DNA of 64,000 nucleotides from Prionace glauca. Lineage: Eukaryota; Chordata; Chondrichthyes; Carcharhiniformes; Carcharhinidae. The notes beneath the pieces were generated by a model that was not told the origin of the DNA, ran no database searches, and worked only from the letters and a program-made list of their open reading frames with translations. This document shows positions 19,795 through 31,209 of the stretch, piece by piece; positions within the stretch are counted from its first letter, which is position 1, and every line of letters begins with the position of its first letter. The DNA lies in the NCBI GenBank assembly GCA_037974335.1, contig CM075760.1, forward strand, positions 7,623,432-7,687,431, given 5' to 3'. A program made the translations under genes and the position numbers.

Positions 19795-20515
19795 TTGGCG
19801 TCAGGCGATGACCATCTCCAAAAAGGAGGAATCTGACCGTTGCCCCTTGTCACTCAATGATGTTGCAACACTGAATCAACAACTAACAACATCTTCGAGG
19901 TTACCATTGGCTAATCGCTATGTTAGCTGGGTATATACATGCTCCAGCTGGAATATCAACTCAGCCTGCTGTGAGTAACCCACCCCCTAACTCCCCAAAC
20001 CTGTGCACCACCTGCACGACACATATTAGGGGACAAAAATGGTTCTCTCCACTTACTTGAACAGGTACAGTTCAAACAACATTCAAAAATCTTCATCCCA
20101 TTCATGCCAAAGCAGCCGGCTTGACAGGTATAGCATTTGCAAATGCCCACTCTCTTCAACACACAGAGAATCATTATGTACCATCTACAAGTTTCACTTC
20201 CGAACCTTACCAAGGCTCCGTAGGCAGCCACACGGTGGGTTGCTATTTGCAAGGACAGGGGTAACAGTTACCAGGAAATATCACCTATAAATTCCTCTCC
20301 AAGTCAGTCATATACCTGATATGGAAATATATCATCCTTCCATCACTGTCGCAGGACAGAGATCCTAGAACTCCCTCTGTAACAGGACCGTATGGGTATC
20401 TACACCACAGGGTCTGCAGCAATTCAAGAAGGTAGCTTACCACCAGTTTAGTAAAGGCAATGAGGAATAGGCAACAAATACGGACTAGGCCAGCAACGTC
20501 CATATCCCTTAAATT
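19795..20515 (+). mobile_element. LINE of the second lineage, 3' half
   Basis: It starts CAGGCGATGACCATCTCCAA and runs through ATTCAAAAATCTTCATCC, AAAGCAGCCGGCTTGACAGG, ATGTACCATCTACAAG, ACCAAGGCTCCGTAGGCAGC to the shared 3' end (CTACACCACAGGGTCTGCAG, GGTAGCTTACCACCAGTTTA). It continues, by family, where the 26.74-27.54 kb fragment stops. Many substitutions interrupt the frame. Confidence 0.7.
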
Positions 20516-21104
20516 AAAACATCAACATATCGATATTTATGAATGGATGATAACTAATGAGCGCAATTGGGTATCTTTGTAAATGGATGGCAATTGGTGA
20601 AAATAAATATCAACTTTCTGAACATTTACCACCTCTTTCTCTGCCAGAAGATAGGTTCCGTTCCACAGGAGATTCATGATTCAGAAACATCACACTATCC
20701 AAAGACAAGGAAGACAGAAGAGACGGTAACATCTGTAGGTGTATCTCAATCTCATTACGGGACAGGCCTTTGATAGAATGACAATTTTGTTACTCATCTG
20801 CTTGAAGACCGGGATTAACCTGAAGCACAGTGTTTTGTTTATGTTGGGAAATATACATATCATACTCATACATGGATGAATCTCAGTGAGACATTCGACA
20901 CTAACATCAGGTCAGAGACTACAACATTTGGGGGAACTAAGCTCTCCATCAAAAAATTCTCGGTCTCATTTATGACACAGAAAAGGACAATTTACAACAC
21001 AACTGAAAGCCTCATGGACAACACTTCGGGTTGAATCAATCTCTCAAAAATTGACCTCCTCAGTCATCAACAAATGTGAAACATGAAGAAAAGACACCAA
21101 GCTA
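20516..21104. other. Non-coding; end of the Ig flank duplication
   Basis: The first 130 bp match 11.93-12.06 kb. The rest has nothing that I recognise. Confidence 0.4.
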
Positions 21105-21460
21105 AAATGAATAGAACAAAGATCAAAGAACAACACAGCTGAGGAAACAGGCCCTTCGGCCCAACGAGCCCGCGCCACCATTTTAACAATGTGTTTTTCC
21201 TCCTCCACCCTTGACCCGTGTCTATGCTTATGGTACCCCCATTGGAAACCAGATTAAGGGGAGAATAATTTAGGGACAATTTGTTACACCAGTCAGCCTA
21301 ATAACACTTCTTTGGGGTGTGGGAGGAAACCGGGACACCCGGAGAAAACCCACGCAACCACAGGGAGAATGTACAGTTTCCCACAGACACTGGCCCAAAT
21401 CCATGTATCTGGACAACGAACGGTGATAGTCACTGAGCTGTTGTGGTGCCCATCTGCTGG
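21105..21460 (-). mobile_element. V-SINE, minus strand
   Basis: The plus strand reads tail (ACAGGCCCTTCGGCCCAACG) to centre (GGTGTGGGAGGAAACCGG, ACACCCGGAGAAAACCCACG, CAACCACAGGGAGAATGTAC). The head is eroded. Confidence 0.75.
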
Positions 21461-21654
21461 TCCATTTTGAAGCAGACACAAACGACGCAAAGTACTAGGC
21501 CACTCTTGAAACATCCAAGAGCAGCCCACGCATGACCCACAGTGTGCATGCCCCTCGTTAGACAACAAGGTGGACCGACGCACATGCAGAGTAAAAGAGA
21601 AAAATATCAACACATGTAGCATTAGATTTACAGGAACGTCCTGAGGCTCTGATC

Positions 21655-23637
21655 CTTATTTAAAACAGTCTCCTATAACCCTCCATCCTTATTTTGCTCA
21701 TGTGTCTATCTAAGTAAACCTTAAACAAGTCCAGCGTGCCTGCCTCCACCAACTTACTTGGCAGTACATTCCATACCCCCACGACTCGCTGTGTGAAAAA
21801 CCTCCCTCTAGCATCCAAATTATACTTCTCCCCCCTCACCTTAAGCCTGTGACCCTCGTGATATTTGTCTCCAATCAAGGAAAAAGCCTGCCACTGTTTA
21901 CTCTATCTATACCCTTCATTATTTTATGCACCTCTATTAAATCCACCCTCAATCTCTGTCTTTCTAAGGAAAACAGCACCAGTTTACTCAATCTTTCCTC
22001 ATAACCCAGTCCTTCCATACCAGGCAGCATCCTGGTAAACCTCCTCTGCACTCTCTCCAGGGTCTCCACGTCCTTCCGGTAGTAATGTGACCAGAACTGG
22101 ACGCAGTACTCCAAATGCGGTCCAACCAACTGTAGCATTAGACGCCAGCTCTTATACTCTATATCCCTTCCTATAAAGGCTAGCATATCATAAACTTTCT
22201 TCGCAACCTTCTCCACCTGTGTTGCCACCTTCAGAGACTTGTGAACTTGCACTCCCAGCTTCCTCTGCATTTCTATACTCTTAATAGGTCTACCCTTTAT
22301 CATACAACTCATATCATACATTATTCCTTCCAAAATGCGTCACCTCGCATTTATCAGGCTTAAATTCCACCTGCCATTTAACTGCCCAATATACCAGCCT
22401 ATCTATATCCTGCTGTATTGCTAGACACTGCTCCTCACTGGCCGTCAATCCTGCCATCTTTGTGTCATCTGCAAACTTGCTGATCACACCACGTATGCCC
22501 TCTTCCAAATTTTTCATATATATTACGAATAGAAGAGGTCCCAGTACTGAGCCCTGCAGCACACCACTAGTGACAGACCTCCAGCGAGAAAAGGACCCTT
22601 CCACTGCTACTCTCTGTTTCCTGTTAACTATCCAGTTTTCAATCCATCTAGATACTTGTGCCTGTATCCCTTTTCAACCTTTGTGCCTTAACCTGTTCAA
22701 CCAACCCACCATGAGCAACTTTGTCAAACGCCTTACTGAAATCCATATAGACGACATCAACGGTTCGTCCTTCATCAACGGTTTTTGTCACCTCCTCAAA
22801 AAATTCCACGAGATTCGTAAGGCAAGACATCCCCTTAACAAAGCCATGCTGCGTATCCCTCATCACATCGCAACGCTCCAAATGCTTATACATCCTACCC
22901 CTTAGAATTTTTTCCAACAACTTTCCTACCACTGACGTCAAACTCACTGGCCTATAATTACCAGGGTTATCCCTACTGCCCTTTTTAAACAGCAGTACCA
23001 CATTATCTACCCTCGAACCCTCTGGGACCTCACCTGCGTCCAAAGAAGAGACAATGATTTGCGTCAGCGGCCCAACAATTTCATCTCTCACCTCCCTAAG
23101 CAGCCTGGGATAAATGCCATCAGGCCCCGGAGCTTTATCAGTCCTTATGCTGCCTAAAAACCCGAGCACTTCCTCCCTTGTAATGGATATTTCTTTCAAC
23201 TGGTCTACAGCTCCCTCCAAGACAGTACAAGACACCAAGCCCCTCTCCTTCGTGAATACCGACGCAAAGTATTCATTTAGGATCTCCCCCATTCCCTCAG
23301 ACTCTATGCACAGTTCCCCTCCTCTGTCCCGAAGAGGACCGATTTTCCCTCTAACCACCGTTTTGTTCGAATGTAAGAGTAAAATGCCTTTGGATTTTCC
23401 TTAATCCTATCCGCCAAAGTCATTTCATGCCCCCCTTTCGCCCTTCTAACTCCCCGTTCGAGCTCCCTCATACTCTCTCTGTATTCCTCCAGTGCTCTCT
23501 CCGTTCCCAGTTGCTTAGACCTAACATACGCCTCTCTCCTCTTCCTGACCAAGTCCTCAATATCCCCTGTAATCCACAGCTCTCCAATCCTACCTTTTCC
23601 ATCCTTCCTCTTATCACATGTCTTCCCGCACATGTCT
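21655..23637 (-). mobile_element. CR1 LINE 'A', ORF2 reverse transcriptase, main part
   Basis: Minus-strand frames give, N to C, IGELWITGDIEDLVRKRREA, NPKAFYSYIRTKR, the RT entry APGPDGIYPRLL, NNPGNYRPVSLT-like wording (DNPGNYRPVSLTSVVGKLLE), MDFSKAFDKVAHG, GVLQGSVLGPLLFVIY, the catalytic FADDTKMAG, and the C-terminal GPHLEYCVQFWS and VQRRFTRMLPGME. This is the CR1-clade order. The frame is shifted at least at about 22.64, 22.32 and 21.88 kb, so the copy is dead. Its upstream continuation lies at 24738-24795, beyond the inserted element B. Confidence 0.92.
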
Positions 23638-24737
23638 TTAAGAACATAAGAACATAAGAAATAGGAGCAGGACTAGGCCATCTAGCCCTTCGAGCCTGCC
23701 CCGCCATTCAATAAGATCATGGCTGATCTGTCGTGGCTCAGTTCCACATTCTCGCCCTCTCCCCATAACCCTTAATCCCCTCTCTTATCAAAAATCCATC
23801 AACCCGCGTCTTAAAAATATTTAGCGAGGCAGCCTCCACCACTTCAACGGGCAGAGAATTCCAGAGATTCACCACCCTCTGAGTGAAGAAGTTCCTCCTC
23901 AACTCCGTTCTAAACCGCCCCCCCCTTTATCTTGAGGCTGTGCCCCCTAGTCCTATTATCCTTTCTGAGCGGGAAGAGTCTCTCCACCTCTATCCTATCC
24001 ATCCCATTCATCATCTTATAAGTCTCAATGAGATCTCCCCTCATTCTTCTAAACTCTAACGAGTACAAGCCTAGTTTATTCAGCCTCTCCTCATAGCTCA
24101 ACCCCCTCAACTCCGGTATCAGCCTAGTAAACCTCCTCTGCACTCCCTCCAAGGCCAAAATATCCTTCCGTAAGTACGGCGCCCAAAACTGCACAGTATT
24201 CCAGCCTCACCAATGCTCTATACAGCCGCAGCAAGACCTCCCTACTTTTATATTCAATCCCCCTCGCTATGAAGGCCAGCATCCCATTCGCCTTTTTGAC
24301 CACCTGCTGCACCTGCAAGCTGGGTTTTTGCGACTCATGCACAAGGACCCCAAGGTCCCTCTGCACCGTCGCCTGCTGCAGTTTTTCACCACGTAAGTGA
24401 TAATCCTTCCTACCATTATTCCTACCAAAGTGAACCACCTCGCACTTGCCAACATTAAATTCCATTTGCCATTTCCTGGCCCATTCGCCCAGCCTATCTA
24501 GATCCTTCTGCAGACTCTCCACACCCTCCGCGCAATTTGCCTTTCCTCCAATCTTGGTGTCATCAGCAAATTTCGACACCATACACTCGGTTCCCTCCTC
24601 CAGATCATCTATATAAATGGTAAATAGCTGAGGCCCCAGCACCGACCCCTGAGGCACTCCACTAGTCACCATTCGCCAATCCGAATAGCATCCATTGACT
24701 CCCACTCTCTGCCTCCTATTTAACAACCAACCAACTT
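23638..24737 (-). mobile_element. CR1 LINE 'B' inserted into CR1 'A'
   Basis: The minus strand encodes WLLNRRQRVGVNGCYSDW, GVPQGSVLGPQLFTIYIDDL, FADDTKIGG, VQRDLGVLVHESQKPS, RFTRLIPELRGLSYEERLNK and FPLRKDNRTRGHSLKIKGG, then a 3' UTR. The UTR ends with the abundant word complementary to AGGAGCAGGACTAGGCCATC and a short tail of TTCTTATG units (plus-strand AAGAACATAAGAACATAAGA). The element is 5'-truncated at the start of the palm region. The 8-mer tail is a CR1 trait. Confidence 0.92.
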
Positions 24738-24800
24738 TCCTGCAACCTTTTCAGTTTTCCCTTGAAAGCCTCCCACTTGCCGACCGTGGACATGTGTTTA
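24738..24800 (-). mobile_element. CR1 'A', upstream piece displaced by insertion of B
   Basis: The minus strand reads MSTVGKWEAFKGKLKRLQ, which in CR1-type ORF2 lies just before the block found at 23637 (KDMCGKTCDKRKDGKGRIGE). The two pieces are separated by exactly the extent of element B. Confidence 0.75.
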
Positions 24801-25189
24801 CTGTGATTCTAACTTTTCTATTGGAAATGGAAGGATGCCGGTGTTGTTGATGTGTAAACTATATGACATTTATCAGACAACACACAAAGACGCACACACA
24901 TATATTCTGTCGTTCTCATTCTTTCCCCACAAATTGTTTCCCTTTCACACTCACACACACATTTTCTTTCAACTTAAAACTACATCTTGGCTTCCTGGGA
25001 GTCTTCAGAGACCCAACTAAATTTCAAATGGAATGACGAACATTTTCCCCAGCGCCATGTTTGCTGAGCTGGACATTAAAGATCCCGTGGTCTCCAACAG
25101 CTCCCTGGGCAACATCCCTCCTTTTAACCAAAATCAACAAAAATACATTCCCATGGATTGAGCCATTTTCATCTGATGCTGCCCTGGCA

Positions 25190-26010
25190 ACATCGGGACA
25201 TAGCCACAGGAGTAGGCCACTCAGCTCCTCGAACTGGCCCCACCATTTAATAAGATCATGACTGATCTGTGGCTGAATCCATTTTGGCTTCGCTGAGTCC
25301 ATATTTCTTGATACACCTGTTCAATTAAAGAAGACCTCAGACTTATATCTAACAATTGTACCAGCTCCCACCGGCAATTGCCGAAGAGAGTTCCAATCAT
25401 TCACCTCTCTCGACATGTACTAATGTTTTCTATCAACTCTCCTGAAAGGCTTTTCGCTATTTTTTTCAACTATGGTCTTTTAACCTCGAACCTTCAACTA
25501 ATGGAAACAGTCCTTCCCTGTAGGTATTTCATAGGTTTCTATCAGAACAGCCCTCAACCTTCTGAATTCAAGAGAAAAATGTCTAATTTCGTCTGATCTC
25601 TCCGTGCAACTTGCGTTGAACTCCGTCCAGAGTCAACATTTTTCCAAAGATATGTTGCCCATACTTACTCACAGTGCTCTAATTGGGGTGGAACAAGGAT
25701 TGTGCACAATTGGAGCACAACATCTGCCTCCGTATCCTCCAGTCCTTTGGATATGAAGGGAGGCATTCCATTGGTCTTAATGATTATTTTCTGCAGCAGA
25801 TCGTGACATTTTAAGAAACTATGTGCCGAACCCGAAATCCTGTTTGGCATCCACTAAATTTAGCGTTGTCCCTTCTAAAAATTATATCTTGATCATTTGG
25901 ATATTTGACTCTTTGTCCCATAATCTAAGCCCTTAATGAATATTGTAAATAATTGAGGCCCCAGACAGATTCCTGCCGTACACCACTTAATCTGCATAAT
26001 TCAGCAACGG
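25190..26010 (-). mobile_element. Old CR1 3' region
   Basis: The plus-strand words CACAGGAGTAGGCCACTCAG, CACCATTTAATAAGATCATG and ACTGATCTGTGGCTGAATCC are a diverged 3' UTR. They are followed by complementary C-terminal coding to about 25.85 kb and AATATTGTAAATAATTGAGG near 25.95 kb. It is older than A and B by its divergence. Confidence 0.75.
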
Positions 26011-26639
26011 ACATGTACAATTCATTGCACCATAAATTTTGGCACCTTGCAGAAGAGGAAGTAATATTACATTAATGGATGTGAATTCTTGTTCCATTGA
26101 TACCATAGATCATACCTGACAATGATATTTTCACACTAACTGTAATTACAAAGTATTGCCAGCAGATGGAAATAGATCTTGGTGGGTTACATTACATGAA
26201 GCATGGACTGCCGCAATACACTGGACCCTGCATCTGTTCATTTTGAATTGGCCTCCATATGTATATATGTTAGAATGGACCCCGTCCATGATTATAATAT
26301 ATTATAACATATAGCACGCTGTTTAAACTGGTATTGCACCAGTACATGTCAATGTATACATCACACAATCACCTTGATCCGAATTTTTCCAGGTAGGATC
26401 TAACTTTGCATTTCTGCCACGTACAGTTCTGAATGGTGGAGGACATTAAAGAAATTAACCGCAGCAGGAGCCTCAAATAAAACCTCAATTCTTAGCGATG
26501 TGAGAGCTCAGCAAATGGAGAAGATCAAAACTGAAACAATTGCTACAATCTTCCGCCAGACGTGCCGAGAGGATTTTCCATCTCGGCCTCCTCCTGAGGT
26601 CCCCAGCATCACAGATGCCAGTTTCCAAGCAGTTCAATG

Positions 26640-26730
26640 CCTTTCACAGGATAAGATTGGAACAGGAGTAGGCCATTCGAGCCCGGGAGCCCGCTCCACC
26701 ATGCAATATGATCATGATTGATCTGTGGCC
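26640..26730 (-). mobile_element. CR1 3' tail fragment
   Basis: GGAACAGGAGTAGGCCATTC, CCGCTCCACCATGCAATATG and ATCATGATTGATCTGTGGCC are the CR1 3' UTR alone. Confidence 0.75.
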
Positions 26731-26734
26731 TAAC

Positions 26735-27542
26735 CCTGTGCTGAAGAGGTTGGACACTGCAAGGATTATTGGTCCTGACAATATTTCAGCAATAATAATG
26801 ATGATTTGTGATCTGGAGCGAGCTGCGCCCCGGCCAATCTATTAAAGTATAGCTACATCACTATCACATGCCCAACAGTGTGGAAAATTAGCAGGCATGC
26901 TCTATCACAAAAGGAAGGACAAATATATCCCGGCCAATTATCGCCCAATGCGATCTCACTCGATCAAAATAATAGAAAGTATCGAGGATCAACCGATCAG
27001 TAATAATAATAATAATAATAATAATAATCTACTCAATGAAGCTCAGTCTGGGTTCCACTAGGAGGATTCGGTTCCAGAAATCATTTAAACTTAGTCCAAA
27101 TATAGTGGAAATAGCTGTTTTAATGAGGTGAGAGTGCCCACCCTCCACATCAACACAACACTTGACCGATGATGGCATCAAGAACCCTGAGCCAATCTGC
27201 AGTCAATGGGGATCCGGGGGTAAACATTCCACTGGCTTCAGTCACACCGAGTACAGAGGAAGGTGGTTGGGGTTGTTGAAAGCCAATCAGCTCAGTCCCA
27301 GGGTATTGCTGCAGGAACTCCTGAGGATAGTGTGGCTTAATCTTCACCCTTCATTAGAAGGTCAGAAGTGGGATGTTCACTAATGATTGCACACTGTTCA
27401 GCACATTAGCGACTCCTCGGATACTGGAGCAGTCCGTGTCCATATGCAGCAAGACTTAGAACACATTCAGGCTTTGGTTGAGGAGGGGAGAGTAACATTC
27501 ACGCCATACAGTGTCAGACAATGACCTTCTTCAAGGAAGAGA
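26735..27542 (+). mobile_element. LINE of the second lineage, reverse-transcriptase region
   Basis: The plus strand retains CCGGCCAATTATCGCCCAAT (ANYRPM, the RT entry), GAAGCTCAGTCTGGGTTCCA (EAQSGF), TTGACCGATGATGGCATCAA, and TTCACTAATGATTGCACACT (FTNDCTLF at the catalytic FADDC position). The element is broken by many stops and by an (AAT)9 microsatellite at 27000-27028. It is not CR1 by its catalytic-box wording. Confidence 0.75.
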
Positions 27543-27544
27543 GA

Positions 27545-27790
27545 TTCCTGGCATGGGTTACTATCTGTACGGAGTCTGCACGTTCTCCCCGTGTCTATAT
27601 GGGTTTCTTCCGGGTGCTCCGCTTTCCTCCCATAGTCCAAAAGACGCCCTGGTTAGGGTGCATTGGGCCGTGCTAAATTCTCCCTCAGTGTAACCCGAAC
27701 AGATGCTGGAATGTGGCGACTCGGGAATTTTCACAGTAAGTTCATTGCAGTGTTAACACAAAGTTATTTGTGACGAATGAACACATTTAA
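27545..27790 (+). mobile_element. V-SINE of the 'cattgcagtg' tail type
   Basis: The centre CGGAGTCTGCACGTTCTCCC, CGTGTCTATATGGGTTTC is followed by GTGCTAAATTCTCCCTCAGT, ATGTGGCGACTCGGGAATTT and the tail TTTTCACAGTAAGTTCATTG, CAGTGTTAACACAAAG. The head is truncated. A tail-only copy is at 28835-28905 and a full one at 58.02-58.32 kb. Confidence 0.8.
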
Positions 27791-27794
27791 CATT

Positions 27795-28765
27795 TGGGAC
27801 CCTGCGGTACCCCACTGTTAGCTGACCGTCACTCGGAAGAACACCTATTTATTTCCACTCTCTGTTTCTTATGTGTCAATGAATTCTATACCGAGGCCAA
27901 CATATCACTCCCCATCTCCCCAATGAAAGGTAGCTTTCATTGGGCTACCAATATTTTATGAAGAGCCTTCTGAAAGTGCAAATACACCACGTAAACTGGT
28001 TGCATCCCTCCCCCTCCCTACCCGAAAGAACCCCCCCCCCTCCCTTCCCCACCTATGATTTACACTCTTAAAAAATGCAAGTAGTTTTGTTAAGATAAAC
28101 ATGTCTTTCTTAAGCCCATACTGGTTTCATCAAACTCCGTCCATGCTTTCCAAATATTTTCCTATCATAGATTTGATAACAATCTCTAACTGATGCTGAA
28201 ATCAGTCTGTAATTTATCAGTTTTATTCTCTCTTTCTCTGTATATATCGGGGTTACATTACCTGTAGGAACTGTTTCGGCCTGTATAGAATTTTAGAAGA
28301 TGGGCAGCAATGTATCTAACATTTCCTGGCCCATTTCCTTCCATATTCTGGGATTACCAGGCCCGAATGACCAACCAGAATTTCACCCTATTATTTTCCC
28401 CAGAATGATTTCACTAATACTGGTTTCCCTCAATACCGTCTTACAGCTACCCCCTTGGTTCCCGAACATTTCTGGGATGATACTTGTGTGAAGGTAGTGT
28501 CAAACTTAGTGTTCTATTCATTCAATATTTCTTTATTCCCCAATATACATTCCCTGGATTCGGGCTCGAAGGGATTTACATTTAACTTAACCAATCCTTC
28601 TCTCTTCAGATATTGATATAAACGGTTATAATTAATTTTTATGTTCCCTGCAATTTTACTTCCATTTTCTATTTCCCCCTCGATTATTTGGACTTTTTTT
28701 TGTTGAATTTTAAACATCTCTGAAAACTCAGGCTTGTTTCTTCTTCTGGTAATTTTATGTAGCTT
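27795..28765 (-). mobile_element. Old LINE (CR1-like), RT and pre-RT part
   Basis: On the plus strand, GGGACCCTGCGGTACCCCAC and AAGAGCCTTCTGAAAGTGCA are complementary to CR1 RT coding. GGGGTTACATTACCTGTAGG, AACTGTTTCGGCC and ATAGAATTTTAGAAGATGGG continue toward the N-terminal side. No open frame remains. A C-run at 28014-28036 interrupts it. Confidence 0.65.
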
Positions 28766-28834
28766 TTAACTAAGAAGTAACATTTCCTCCCCTGAAAGAC
28801 ATCCGAGAAAAAGATGAGCTTTGACCATATATGA

Positions 28835-28905
28835 TTTTCACGGTAACTTCATTACAGTGTGAATGTAAACCCATTTGTGACGAAGAAATAAACTTCAAAC
28901 CTTTA
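28835..28905 (+). mobile_element. V-SINE tail fragment
   Basis: TTTTCACGGTAACTTCATTA, CAGTGTGAATGTAAACCC and ATTTGTGACGAAGAAATAAA form the 3' tail only. Confidence 0.7.
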
Positions 28906-29279
28906 AATACACACGATGTCTTTATCAATAAACTGAGCTGAAATTCCCCAGCTGCCAGGGTGGAACTGGAACTCCTGTCCCAAGCTTCTGGAATACTAGC
29001 TTAATAATGATATTGCTACACTACCCCCGAGACTGAAATATCATCACATTTATTAATGGAATAATTGAACATTCAGTACTGGGTCACAGGTTGGATCGCG
29101 AGGTATCTTGTGGGAATTGAATACATTACCATTTGACTCAGAAATTATGTTGTTTCCATTCTTAACTGATCACAGATGTGTTTTGGCATATGACATTTAC
29201 CTCAGTGTGCCTAAAGTCTGAGATCTATGTCCAATATTACACTATACATTTATAGCACGAATATATTACAAATTAATTT
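28906..29279. other. Non-coding, AT-rich
   Basis: I recognise nothing in this stretch. Confidence 0.35.
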
Positions 29280-30200
29280 ATGCTACATTAGGTTATTTCT
29301 CCGGTTATGTACACTGAGCCATCTCTCTATTTATGAGACATTAGTTCCTCTCAATTAGTACTAGAGTAGATCACGGATCTGATCCTAGTACATCTGATCC
29401 CATCTCTGTTTATATTACACAGGATTTGTCTATTTACATACATCTCTGCTAATTCAACACATGACCATGTATATGTTGTCTGGCATTTAACTGTCAGAAG
29501 CAAGTCTTCTCCTGGCCTTGAGTCTTATTCTGACAGAATGACAGTGATTCATGGGAATCCATGTCAAAGTTCCATCAATTCATGAAATGACAAGGGGGAA
29601 TAGGTGAGGTAGAGAAGGTCATATCGGGCTTGACGTTAATCGTGTATAAGCTGCACTATCAGAACAGTTGAACACTTGGTTTGGTTCCCTTAGAACTGAG
29701 CAGTTTATGGGAGATTTAGTACAGACGCTCAAAGTGATGAATGGGAATGTTTTACTCATTAGAAAGAGACTGTTACTCACTGGCAAGAGGGCAGTATACA
29801 GAAGATTGATTACAATGCACTAGGATATGTCTCTTTATGTACTGAGTTTGACTCACTTGAATCATTATTGCAACAGATCTCATATTTGTTTACATTGCAT
29901 AAAATGCCGCTTTATTTATTCTATTTGCGTTGTACCAGAGCCAGTCTTTAATTATATGACAGTAGGCCTTGTCTGTTTTTACACTACATTCGGTTCTTCC
30001 TCTCGTTATGCCACCCTCGGCCATCTCTCTATTTGTGCTGCATTAGGTCCTCTCAATTAATACGACAGTAGACCACGGATCTGTTCATATTTCATCAGAT
30101 CTCATCTCTTTTTTATATTACACGGGATTTGTCTCTTTGAATGACACCAACATCTGTCTCTGTTAATCTAACATACGACCATGAATATGTTGCCTGCCGA
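29280..30200. repeat. Direct duplication within a periodic AT-rich repeat
   Basis: 29280-29480 and 29985-30200 share the ordered words ATCTCTCTATTTATGAGACA / ATCTCTCTATTTGTGCTGCA, CTCTCAATTA, GATCACGGATCTG / GACCACGGATCTG, TTTATATTACAC, GGATTTGTCT and GACCATG.ATATGTTG. The copies lie about 705 bp apart in the same orientation. The segment between (29820-29970) carries the unit found again at 31.2 and 52.2 kb. Confidence 0.7.
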
Positions 30201-30699
30201 GATATTATCAATTCCGATATAATATGGGTGTGCCTGTCTGACACTAATCATTCTTGATTGGAGCAGTAAGTTTAATTTTTACTAATTTCGATAAGTAGCT
30301 GCGAGAAATATCTAATTGCTCTGTTATTGTGTGAGTAATATTCAGTTTGAACAATTTCTCAGTGATTCACTGGTGTTCGGGGACAGGTCAATATCTGAAT
30401 AATCGTACAGTGCTCATTACAATATCTTCAAGCAACCACCGTTGTGATACATTTTATTAGTTGAATATTGCACTGCACTGTGTCAATTTGACACAGACTT
30501 TAGAGATAAAGATTGACCTGTCTTATTTATACCGCTCAACAGATTCACTGACAGTGAGACAGAATTCTGTACTCGCAATATCGCCAGATGGCCTCCCACA
30601 GGCTAAATATCTATCCACTCATTAATTACTCATCTGTTTCAGAGAGAAATAAAACGAAATCGCCGCAGAACGAGTGTTGACAGTTAGGTTATGTTTGAA

Positions 30700-30720
30700 T
30701 ATATATATATATATGTATAT
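30700..30720. repeat. (AT)n microsatellite
   Basis: A short run of ATATATATATATATGTATAT type. Confidence 0.8.
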
Positions 30721-30994
30721 TCTGTAATTTGTATTGTTACCTTCGAAATTATTTTTCACTTTCGGATGTCTTCATCTGCCTATGCCTAAGCTTTGTAATT
30801 CCCTCCCTAAATTTACTTAGTTCACTTTCCTCGTCTAAGTCAATCCATAAAACTGTCCCTGTATTGGCCATCCTTTCAGTCACCTGTTCAAATATCTCGT
30901 TGGTCAAAAGCAAGATGCTGTGGATGCCCGAGATCCGAACAGAAAATGCTAGAAACACTCAGTGGATTATTCATCATAAGTGGAATGGTTTACG

Positions 30995-31107
30995 GCTCTC
31001 TCTCTCTCTCTGTCTTTCTCTCTCCCACCGCCTCTGCCCCTGCCTCCCTCTCTCTCTCTCTCTCTCTCTCTGACTCTCTCTCTCCCCCCGCCTCTGCCCC
31101 TGCCTCC

Positions 31108-31149
<42 letters not shown>

Positions 31150-31197
31150 GTCTCTGCCCCTGCCTCCCTCTCTCTCTGTCTCTCCCTCTCTCTCGCA
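30995..31197. repeat. 60-bp CT-rich tandem repeat, about 3.3 units
   Basis: Unit starts align exactly at 31021, 31081 and 31141 (TCTCCCACCG, TCTCCCCCCG, TCTCCCCCCG, each followed by .CTCTGCCCCTGCCTCC and a CT run). Long Arg/Glu-, Ser/Leu- and Pro/Leu-rich frames exist on both strands only because the unit is a multiple of three; I do not call them genes. Confidence 0.9.
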
Positions 31198-31209
31198 CAC
31201 ACATTTGTT

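Larger units (their letters stand above)
16620..20640. repeat. Segmental duplication, copy 2 (partner 8.83-12.08 kb)
   Basis: Ordered blocks match the flank above the intact VH. Examples are TCTCTGCCACT, GTAGCCGTCACTG, GAGCTGACAGGGAAACATGA, GCTTTAATTATTGGAAGGAC, CTAATCTGTCCCACGCAGTA and GTAGGGATGGCACATGTCC. A SINE at 16.97-17.23, a V-SINE at 17.24-17.54, and LINE fragments at 19.13-20.5 kb have been added. Confidence 0.75.
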
